Below are positions 11,201-23,200 of a stretch of 64,000 nucleotides of DNA, piece after piece. The DNA lies in the NCBI GenBank assembly GCA_028564705.1, contig JAPXFQ010002811.1, positions 2,294,001 to 2,358,000 of the forward strand, written 5' to 3'. The notes beneath the pieces are model-generated. The model saw only the letters and a program-made list of their open reading frames with translations, was not told where the DNA came from and searched no databases. The DNA comes from Apricaphanius iberus. Its lineage: Eukaryota; Chordata; Actinopteri; Cyprinodontiformes; Aphaniidae. The position numbers were made by a program, and so were the translations under genes. Each line of letters starts with the position of its first letter. The first letter of the stretch is position 1.

Positions 11201-14200
11201 ATCCCATCACCTGCTCTTAGATTTTCTGACCAGGTGCTTTAGACTCTCTCAAACAAATGTTATAAATCAACAAGATGCAGAGCCTTGAAATGAGCTGCAA
11301 GTAAGGTAGGCCAAATCTTTTACTGTTCTTAAAACCCGGTTAAAAACACACTTTGTCTTCTCGGCTTTTAACCGAGAAAAAGTCATCAGCTGCGTCTTAA
11401 TCTTTTTACCCATTTATCTTTCCAAAATTTCTTGTACAGCACTTTGGTCAGCTTTTATTGTTTAAGTGCTTTAGAAATAAAGTGGTAGGATATGATAGAT
11501 AGAAGCAGGGAAGGAATGAATGGAGGCACCTGCAAATTTATCAGGTGCCTCATTAAATAAAAATAAGATTTATTTATATAGTTCCTTTTCAATAGTAGAA
11601 CTGATGAGGCCGTTTATAAAGAAAAACTTTGTAAAATGCAATAGTTAACAACAGAGGCAAAACGATATGAAAAAACTGAATATGAGCATACATGGCAATC
11701 TTGTTATACCATTAAGACTTAAAAAAACAAAATTCAATACTTTCACTACTTGAATATTACATCTTGAATATAAAATTCCACTGTAGATCAAATAAAAGCA
11801 CATGCTCATGTTATTACTTTGTTTTATGATTAGCGCAAGGGTCATAGTGTGCAACTTTGCATTAACTATTGATGTAGCAGAAGAATGGGTTGCTGTCAGA
11901 ACTGACTTAAACTTCTTACTTCTTTTCATCCCAGACAAAAAAGGTCCCCCCCAGAGGATTGTTCTCTTCCCACTCTTCTTCTACCACAACCTGCCTTTCT
12001 TCTTTTCCTTTTATTTATATAAAATGAGCTGTACATACCCCCATACATACATACAAATAGATTGACATACTGTTACTTTTATTCTTTATTCCATTTACTC
12101 TAAAGTTACTTATTAATACTTAGTGTCTGTATGCTGCAAGTGCTTAAAAACCAAAGTCAAATTCCTTGTTTGTGTACAAAATGTTGGCCAATAAAGCTGA
12201 TTAAAACAGTGAATCTATGCAATTAAGTGAAAACCAAATAGATCCAGGGACAACTGGAGGTAAAGACAAGTTTAACTGCATACAATCTTCGTAGGTAATA
12301 CAAGTTTAGATATTACTTTATCCAGTTTGCCTGGCGGAACATATAGAGTAACAGAAAAGGAAAGGGCCAAGTTCTGAGCTATGTAGGAAACCAAAGGTAC
12401 AGTGTGGCAAAAAAGTATGTGGCAGCTCCTGATTGTGCAAGTCGTCCCACTTCGAAAGATAAGAGAGCTCTGTAATTATCATCAAAGGTACACTTTAACT
12501 ATAAAAGAACAAATTAAGAAAAGAAAAAAATCAAGAATTCTTATTTTAAGATTTCAAAAAAATCATTTGTATAATGGTGCAGAAATAAGTATTCAAGGCC
12601 TAAAAATAAGAGAGAATTCTGGCTCTCTCAGATCTGTTCCTTTTTCTTTAAAGGAAAAGGTTTTTTTTTTTTACCTGGACCTTTTTTTTTTAGCAAATAC
12701 CCATATAATGAGAGTCAATGAAGGCAGGATTTCACTGCCTGTAATAAGGCATTATCTGCCCCAAAACGCCTTTAGTTAACCAGGTTTTGTTATTAAACAT
12801 TAGCACTACCTCCTCGGAGCTCAGAACTTGGAAATGTTTATTTTTTCGGTTCTCGGGTGATTTAGAGGCAAAAAATACAACTAAACTACTATGGCGCGAT
12901 TACAATTCCGTCACTGCTGTGCGCCATCCTGGTTGTAGTCTGAGCAGGACTTTAACTCTACGACCCATTATATGGATAAACGCTGATATACACCAATATA
13001 AACTTCGCCTGAACAGCTCCAAGTAGCTTCAAACCTGTGTGGGTGAGTAAATAAAGCTAGTATTTCCTAAAAATAAGATCCAGGTGGAAAAAACCCAAAA
13101 CAAACTTTCCTTCTGAAAATAGACAGATAGATTAAAATCATGCAACGCTTGAAAGGTCCCCCGGCTTAAGCCAGCACATTTTATGGCTTGACTCAAGTTT
13201 TCCAGAGACCATCTGGATGATCCAGAAGAGGACTGGTAGAATGTCATGTGGTCAGATGAGACCAAAATACAACTCTTTGGTATAAACACCACTTTCTATG
13301 TTTGGAGAGGGAAGAATGCAGATTTGCATACCAAGAACATCATACCCACTTACAAGCATGGGGACGGAAACAATACGCTTTTGGGCTGCTTTATTGCAAA
13401 GGGGACAGGACAACTGATCTGTATTAAAGAAAGGATAAATGGGGCCATGTATCATGGGAATTTGGACAAAGACCTCCTTCCATTACTGAGAGCATTTAGA
13501 TGAAACGTGGCTGGATCCTGCAGGATGACAATGATCCAAATACACCGCCTAAGCAACGTAGCAGCGGCTGCATATAAAGCATTTCAAGGTCCTGGAGTGG
13601 CCTAGACAGTCTCCAGACCTTAATCCAATAGAGAATCTGTGGAGAGAGTTAAAAGTCCATGTTGCCCAAAACATCACAGCTATAGAGAAGATCTGGATCA
13701 GATCTGGAAGAAAGGACCAAAATACCAGAAAGGACCAAACATTTGACCTTTGTCAATGCCAACTAAAGTTACATAGTTTTCTGCACCATTATACAAATAA
13801 ATTCTTTAAAAATCATACAATGGATCTTTGTTCTCTTTTATTCTTAAAAAAAACAACAACAACAAAAAGTAGTTTAAGAGTACTGAAAATAACCCATCAC
13901 AAATTTTTAAGTGGGTCAACTTTCACAATACCAAACATTTTGGCATCACTGTAATGGGCAACAATTACAAACGAATCACTGTTTTTTTATTTTTAAACTG
14001 AAACCGAAAAAGGTAAAACTGGTTTTGAATCCTGTTCTGTAAGATTTCATGGTCAACAGAAACAAAACTTGCATCCTTGAAACATGAAGCATTTTCAGCA
14101 CAGCTGTTTCAATATCTATATAATAATAATGATAAATCCATGTTCCTCCAATTAAAGGATCACATGACTAAGATCGTCAGAGAAGATTCTTAAAACGTAA

Positions 14201-17200
14201 ACCCAAACAGCTTGGCTCTGTATGTATGATTAGATTGTATTTGGGATACAAAGCCATGTATTAAACATATATATATGTATTTAATGTCTCAGCTGTGGTA
14301 GGCTGTTTTAAATACCAACCGGAATAAAGCAGATACGCTTTTTCATGCACTTAATGGGATTCATTTATATTTTAATATAAATGTTTAGACAAATTGACTG
14401 CTGTGTCATTAGAGAGCACAATTTCAGGCTCCATTCCACTGTGTTGTGCAACTCCACAAAGAAATCAGGTGATTCATGTAAAATTCCACAGAAAGAAGTC
14501 AAAGCTCTGGATACTCACAGAGCCAGCTGCTGTTTTCGCTTACCTCTCTGGTTGACGGGATCTTTGGCCACATATGCTACGTACTCAGCCGTATCCTGTG
14601 GGAACAAGACAGGGGAAACACAGTTAGAGGAGGGAAAGAGGAAAAATCAATAGCAGGAAAAAAGTGAAGGGCAGGTTTAAGATCGGAGGGTGAGATAAAG
14701 AAAACCAGACGGATAAAGCAGCAGCTGGAGTCTCTAAGTTGTAACACGGGTTAAAAAATGGAAAGCGAGCTGAAAAGAAGAAGACAGGAAGTGATGTGGT
14801 CATAGACTATGAGCTAATAAGGCAACAATTAGGTAAGTGGAGTTCATAGAAATGGAAAATGACTTAAGATAGGAAGGAAGCACATGCGGACTGAAGAGGT
14901 ATGTAAAGGGGCCAGACTGAGATGTGAGCTGAAAGAAACAGGGGGGGTGGGGTCTGGGCGACTCACTGGGTCTCCTCCAGAAGCGAAGGAGATGGACTGC
15001 ATGTGATGGTTGGCGATAATCTGTGGAGAAAAACAGGGAAAAAACGGGGGAGAAAGAAAAGAAAAGGAGAACACATGGGTGAGATGAAGCATGAATGAAA
15101 TGACTGTGTCTAAATGGAAGAGACAAACATGGAATCATTACTGAGAAAATGACCGTTTTCCTCCACCATCATCTGTGGCAGACATAAACCTTAAGGTGGG
15201 ATGGAACACCTTTGTACAACAGTCAGCAACAACCGGCCCTGCTGAATCAATATCAGCATTATCACTTGTTAATACGACTTGCCCTGTATCTGACGCCTGA
15301 AGGGATACATGTGAGGAACAGCATGCTTCAACATGCTATATGCTGATATAGATGCCCCTATGACTGTATACCATTAACAGATTGACCACTCTGTACCTAT
15401 TAACTCATTAGAGGTCTTAGAGGAGCATCACATCCTGCCCAGTAGCAAGAATAAAGCCAGGAGGAATCTGTCCAGTGAATGAGGCTACCAAGTGAAGTAA
15501 CTAACGTGTCTGCATTAATGGTCTGGAAAGCAGTGAATTTAATTGTAAATCCAGAAGATTTTTCTGTATAGTAAAGGGAGGGTGGTGCGGAAAGCAAGGA
15601 TCTTCTAGGATTTATTTTCATAAATAACTACAAAAAATAGACGCAGACAATCAGCAAAGTTTAAACATTGAAACAGAGTTTTAAAAAACAAATTCTTTAT
15701 GGGTTGATTGTTCTCTATATTCTTTCAGGTTTGCTCTACGAACACATTTTACTCTGTGTTTTTTAGAGTGTCTAAAGCAAACTAGTGTGCAGTGGAACCA
15801 ACTTCAAGTTTTTCTTTGAACCAGTGAGACAGCGTGTCTACTTATAAGTTCCAGCTTCAAAACCATGCTTTAAAATAAAGCTTACGGTTAAACGCTGCCA
15901 AAGACCGATACTGCTAGAGGACATACTAATGTGCCTTCCATTTTTTCTTTCTGACATTTTCTACTACCTTTACATTGTATTGCACTTATTGTTGTCATTA
16001 ACTGTAGTCTATTTTTGGGCTATTTTCCATAGAAAGTACACCCTAGCCCAGTGTTTCTGTGTTTAGCTAAATCTCATTCAGGTCTAAGACAATGATGGAG
16101 TTTCTGATGTCATTAGCTTTGTCTGATACTTTACTTTACACTCTAATAAAATATCAATGCTTCTGCTTTTAGATGAGTCTCTTTCCTGAACAACAAGATG
16201 TTTTCATGAGAGATTACTCCTGGGTCAAGGCATTTTGCAGTGCCCCAGTCTTGAACCAAAAGTATCTTCTTTGTTTAAAGCTCTGCATGTAGTTAAGTCT
16301 CTTTTCAGGACAGAGTATTGATAAAGTTTCTGCTTTAAAAGGCTTTATGTATTCAATATTCCATAATATTTACTTAAAGATAGCTTGCACATGATTTTCC
16401 AATATCATGCAACCCTATTAATCTGTGTCTTTCCTAAACAATCCCCTGATGGAGCTACTGCTGATATTTATCAGGTGAATTTTCTCTTTTCAATTCTGAT
16501 AGAAAGTACTCTAGGCACAGGAACTACTACCAACTACTAAGCAGGAACAATAACAAGCTTTAACTATCATTAACCTTGTCTACCCTCTTGTTTTCGTTCC
16601 CAAAGAAAGTACTCCTGGTCAATGCATCCGTTTTTTCCTGTTGCCTTCCTAGCGTTTAACCTCAGGTTAGTAGTGACAGAGGGCTGCTAATACTGAGCTT
16701 GGGTCTGCAGGAGATTTCTTCATTTTAAAAGGAATGGAATTCCTCTCCATTCTAACCATAAGCCTGCTGGGGTTCCTTAGATATTTTTTTTTTACCAGTT
16801 TTGACTGTAATACACTATAAACTGGATGTAGTTAATGCACATCAGACTCTGATAATAGGGGGATTACCAGTCTGCATCGCTTGCTGCTCTACTGTGCGTG
16901 TCATCTGCGGAAGATCATGTGCAATGCGATCATGCCTTGTGGTGGTGTTGGTTGCACAAATTGCTTTGATAAAAACAACAAAATGTGCAAGTTCCATAGA
17001 AATCCATTGACTTTCACCCCTTTAGGGAAACAAAGACGTCTTTGGTTGCAATGTATCAGAAGAAAAGATCGTAACGGTGACTAAAGCCTAGTTTATACTT
17101 CTCCATCAGCAAGTTTGCACCCAGATGTAGACGACAAAGTCGCTTTTCTTTCATATTTCTATGGTGGTGTGTCAGTGATGCAAAGCAATACCCCACCAAG

Positions 17201-20200
17201 ACATCAGGGGGTGCTGACTTTTTCAGGCCTGTCTGTCTACCATTGCAGCGTTGTTTCTGCTCAACTGGAGTTTATTGTCTTCAGCTTGGAAAAGCATTCC
17301 CACCCAAGGAGTAATTACCGACAGAAAGTACGTTTTAATTGCGCTGAAGAGCTTTTTTACTGGACGTACAGGTCACTGAATACTCACAAAACGTATGCAA
17401 ACAAACATAGCGGTCTGTTTTCTGTTCTCTACACCTCTTGGTGTCCAAAATCCCCAAAAGACCATACCAGATAAACTGTCCTTGCAATAAAAAAGCATGT
17501 AGTGCCCAAACAATGTATTAACTGCATTGACGGACAGTTAGAAAATAGGGCCCTTCTCCGTGTGTCCTTGCCTAGGTCACAGATAGACCATGCGTCGATG
17601 AAAAATGCTGTTGCATCTATCCGTTCCAAAATAGAAGTATAAACTAGGCTTAAGGATGCAACCAGCTGGAGTGAACATTTCAAGTGATAAAATGTTGTAG
17701 TACACTAACAACATCACTAACCAATATCGCAACTGGAGGATAGCTGCAAATAATACTACTGGGAACTGAAGCTAATCTAAAGGGCCGGTGTCTCTTTCTG
17801 CAGCTAGGTTGTGCGTGCACGTCCAGGGTGTTGATAAATACAGATAAAATTATCCCTCTGTATGATTAGACTGAGGTTAAAGACCTGTTTGCCTTGTAAA
17901 GTGTGTCTGTTTAACAACGCATCCCTTTTGTGGCATGCATGCAGTGAGACTATGAGATGCAACCAGCCAAGGCAACACAGAAACAGGGCCAAAACTGACA
18001 CGATGGGTGTTTTCAGGGATCAATCTATCCACATGTTTCTAAAAAACAAACAAAACCTCCAGCAACCACTTTCCACCTAACCTGCTTGCAGTCGGAGGCC
18101 AGTAGATTGAGGCTGCTGGTCGAGATGGTGAGGCTGATTGTCATGCCTGCGAACTGCAAGTTGCTTTTTCCCAGTATAGACGTCAGACAACGAGAAGTAG
18201 GCTGCAAAAGAGAGAAATACATGCTTGTGAGTTGTAAACAAAACACTGGCATCAAAAACAAGTCTTTTTTTTATGATTCCACAACTTCTGTACTGTATGT
18301 GTCTACAAGATGCTTCGTTAGTGAAGACCAGTACTTGGGCATGCTCTGAAAATCATGCATGTGTAGGAGTGACAGAACAGCTGCAATTGTTCAAGTAATA
18401 TGCTATACATGGCCAACTGTGACCAATAGAGTAGGCTTGGCCAAGACTGTCACAGAAACCTCAACAGCAACACTGTCAGACCAAACATGCTCTAATGTCC
18501 TTCATTCATAACTATCCCCAAGTGTCTGGAGTATGTGCTAAGAAAAGCACAATCAGGACTGAATGAGCATGCCTAACCACATTAACCCCAGTCCTCTAAA
18601 ATAAGAGAGAGTAGAGCATTATAAGCTATTCTAGAAAAAGCACTGAGACTGTATTTTGTCTGGGGTGCTTCCCTGCCAGACATTCCTTGGTCAAACCCTG
18701 CAATGGCAGCACGCAGCTGGATTTAGCCACCTGTTTTACGGATGTTTTCAGTTTCATTTGAATACTTTGTACAGACACGCACATTGTTTAACTTCAGACT
18801 GACGACTGTGTCTGCTAATCTGAAGTACTTTAAGGACAGTGGCTTCAAATAAGACTCCCTTGTGGCAGGAGGGAAGCAGGAGAAAGAACAAATGGTGATA
18901 GTGAACGCACGGTTAGCTCAAATGGAAATTTGTGCAATTCTGTCTCGTTCGACCAGAATTCAGCTTGGACTATAGGATTCACATATTTAGGTACAGAGAT
19001 TCTGCGGACAAACTGGATCCTTTATATGCAGCATTGCAATGCCAGCACATTTTAGGGATTTTCCTAGCTAAAATAGTCTTAACCAATAACATTTTGTCGA
19101 GTTATAACCTCAAAACACTGTACACTGCAATGCATGTCACACACAAAAACAAAATGGCAATGAATAATTTTGAATAGGAAGTTTGATAAATACATATGAC
19201 ACTGGAAACTTGAGGGTTCTTTGAAGTATCTTAGCTGTTCCTAGCAGTGCGCTTTTCTGGACCGAGATGTCTGATATTTCTCCAGGTTGGAACTACTTCT
19301 CCAGTGTTGGTGTGACTGGCCCGTGAGCTCCGATGACCACAAGCAGTAAAGTTGCCTTCACCTGCCAGGTTTTTTCTAGCTCTTCACTGAGCGTTTCGTA
19401 TTTCTCCAGTTTCCCATGTACCTTTTTTCTGATGTTTCCATCATTTGGGATGGCCACATTGACCACAACGGCTGTCCTCTTCTGCATATCAATAATAGCA
19501 ATGTCCAGTTGGTTGGTCATGACTATTTTGTCAGTGTTAATCTGTAAATCCCACAGGATTTTTGCTTGATCACTTTCCACCACCTTGGAAGGTGATTCCC
19601 ACTCTTACCTAGGGGTTTCCGGTTCGTATTCTGCACAGATGTTAAGTACACTATATCAGCCACTCATGTTGTTCCATGTATTCCTTTCCTGCTAATATCT
19701 TACACCCTACTGTGAAATGTTGGATCGTTTCTGGTGCCTCTGTGCACAGCCTGCATCTGGGATCTTCATTCAAGGCCTCCTACTGTGCAGGCATGAGAAG
19801 TACTTCTGTGGTGTCCTTCAGTCTGGCCCACTCTAGTCATTGGTATGATTGGGTCATATCATCCAATTCAACTATCTGTCAGTGGTACATCTCATAGAAT
19901 GGTTTTTCCTCCTATGCTGGTTCTTTCAGCTCCTTCTGTTCCAGTTTTCATTGTCTGAGACATTCACTGAGCACATCATCTCTCATGACCATTTTCCTCA
20001 TGTATTCTAGGAGCTTGGATGTTTCATCTTGGATAGTGGCTCTGATAAGCACTAGACCACTGCCTCCTTCTTTGTGCTTAGTGTATATACTATTGACACT
20101 GGATTTGGGGTGGAATCTACCATGCAAGTAGAGTAGCTTTCGTTTTTTTTTGTTTTTTTTACAGCGGTGGTCTGAATTTCCTCCAACTTATTACCCCAAC

Positions 20201-23200
20201 AGTGAATCTGATCACTGGCAGGGCATAGGTGTTGATTGCGCAAACCTTATTCTTGTCATTGAGCTGACTTCTCAAAACTTGTCTTACTCATAGCTTGTAT
20301 TTGGCTGTTGCTGCTTTCCTTGTGGCGTCTTCACGTTTTCTATTTGCCTGGGGTATTCCAAGGTACTTGTAGCTCTCTTCAACATCTGCTATTCTCCCTT
20401 CTAGGAGTGTAATTCCCTCTGTGTGAAGTACCTTCCTCCTCTTGTAATCATCCGGCCACATTTTTCAAACCAGAATGAGTCAATATCTCGCTCACTCTTA
20501 GCAAACTGCTTAAGAAATACATTAGTGCTTGTGGTTGTAACATGAAAAAATCTAAAAAGTACTGTTTATACCTTTGGTTGGATATAGCACGATAAAATTG
20601 TAGTTCCGGTTTTTGACTGAGGCCCTGTCTACAGGGAGACAAAACCAGGTGTAGCAGCAAAGATATTTAATCGTATAGGAGTTTTATGCACAAGGAGCCG
20701 CCGTTTCAAGACACCGTAAACGACCATGTTTGAAACCGCATCTCAAAGTGGAGAAATCTCACAACTCCAGCTCAGTTGTCTCCATGATTATGAGCACTTC
20801 AGCATTTTTTCTGAGTGGATGATGTTGCTGCCCCATTCATGTTTTTAACGCTTATGCGCAACTCTGTCATAAAGTAAACAGAAATGCTGTCATTCAGTGT
20901 TGCAGTCCAAGTAAAGCAAATACTGACTTTATTATGGATCCTAGACTATGATTTACAGCAAAAAATAGATACAGAGAACCACAGACATCATAGGCTTTTC
21001 AATAAAGCTCTCCTTTGAAGCTAGATTTGTCGTGTTTGCCATTAGGGTTGACTGCGTACGCACAGTGTTCTTTTCTATTCTATGGTAGTGTCACAGTGCC
21101 ACCAATGGGTCCAACATATGTACTACAGCAGTTTCAGCAGTTTGTGTGAAACTGTGTGGACAAAATTATTATTTTTTTTAAATTATGTTAATTTTTACAG
21201 ACCGTTTTTTTGAAAGTATACCAATTTTGTCTCTGTGTAAACAGGGCCTGAATTGAGGTTTAACATGAGGGTTATGGCTTTGTTTATGCTGTCCACAAAT
21301 TAATGGAACCCGGTCTAGTCTGGTTGTCTGTTAGTGACAGAAAGGAAACGTGGCTGAACAGTCAAGTGACCGCAGTGGAGAGTAATGCTAAACTGAGATT
21401 TCATCCAGAAAACCCTTCCACCTGCCATCCACTTAAGCTGTATAAATAAATAATGTTCTGTGTAAGGGTGTGGTCTCATGTGAGCTGTATGTACCTTTCT
21501 CCTGCGGGCTCCTTTGGCTCCAGGTACTGCCTCACAAACCACAGCTATAGCCTCTCTGTCAGGATAATAAAAAATATATTTTTTAAAAGAACACACAAGT
21601 GAGGCAATTCACTCTCCCTTTCCTTGATTCACGTTTAGGCAGATTAAAGAGAGATCTGGCAGCTGGTAGGAGAATTTATCTTCCCTGGCAACTGTGCTCC
21701 GCTTTACCACAGGGACAAATATCACTCCGGAAACCACAAGGAAACCAACAGTATTCCAGAGCATTCTAATTTAAGGCTTCAGGGAACAGCAGGGATGTAC
21801 ACACACACACACACTCACACACACATACATGCACACAGAGAGACAAACACTAGTAAGCAAAACAGAGCGGAAGCAGGACATAAAGAGAGGCCGCAGCAAA
21901 AGACTTGAGAGGTGAGCAGAGAGTGCGAGTGTATAAACCCGTGTCTCTAAGCCTAACTGCTGCCACTTTCTTACATTTTCGCTCACTCACCATGCACTAT
22001 GTTGAAACGAGAAATGGAAAGCCAGCTGGAGGTAGATGAGCAATGTACATTCTCACCTGGTGACCTGAGTTCTGGTGCTGAAATCAAGAGCCCTCATTGA
22101 CTGTAGCACCTCCACACAACCCATGTACTGTTTAGGAAACAGGAAGGCAACAAGTTAGCAGGAGACATTTCCTTTGTTACTGTAACATGTGGCCAGTGAT
22201 ACGCATTGGAAACAAACTGAAGGGAAACATGAACACATGGCAGCCTTGACAAAGAGACTACAGACAACATACCCTGGGAATTTGTCAAATGTTTTTGGCC
22301 ATTTTTCATAAAATATGAATAAAGCACATACTCTCTTTCACCCGTGATTAGTTGTTGAGTAAAGCTAATAAGTATGGAACAATTGTGTTTGCTCTTTTTG
22401 AATTCCAAGTTAGCTTCAATTTTCATGGAAACATTGCAGACTTTGCAGATCTGTGATTTTATGTTTCTGTTCAAATAAAAAATTACTAAAGTACATTGCA
22501 AATGTAGGACGCACACTTCTGCGACATGCAGGTTTTAAATAATAAACCTGCTGCAATACTGAGTTAAACTCCAAAGAAGAAAAGAGGGAGCCAATGAAAG
22601 ATAGAAGAATATATGTAGGAAAGAGGAAACTGGTATAGCAGTCGATGGAGAGAAGGAAAGACAAGACAAATAAGAAAGAGAGAAAGGGAGAAAAATATTT
22701 TCAAAAGAGAGGAGGGTAAGCGAAAGGACACAAGAAAGGGAGGGAGAGATGAGAAGTGAGAAAGGAAAGAAAAGACAGAATGATGACGGACAAAGGAATA
22801 ATACAATGAAGGAGGGCAAACAAGAAAGACGGGTACAAGGAAGGTAGGAAGGAAGTCAAGTTTGGGAATATAAACATTTTTTTATAGTCTTTATTTTGTT
22901 TTACCCCAATTTATCCTAATCTAGAAAAAAAGTCAAAACACTATGCTTTTCCAAATTCTGTAGGATCACCATAAAGACGACAGAAATGACCCAGGACACC
23001 CTGATCACCAATTTTTACAACCTGGAAGGTTTGGCTTGATAAGATTTGGACAAGCTGGAGCGCCTTGTTTTAATGGAATCGTGAAGGTGGTAATCCTCAC
23101 CTGTGATCTGTTTGCTTATTAGCATGTGTGTAGTAAAAAAAAAAATAAAATAAAAAATAGGGGGAGAGTATTTTCTTCAGCTCCTGGGAAAACTCTTAAG

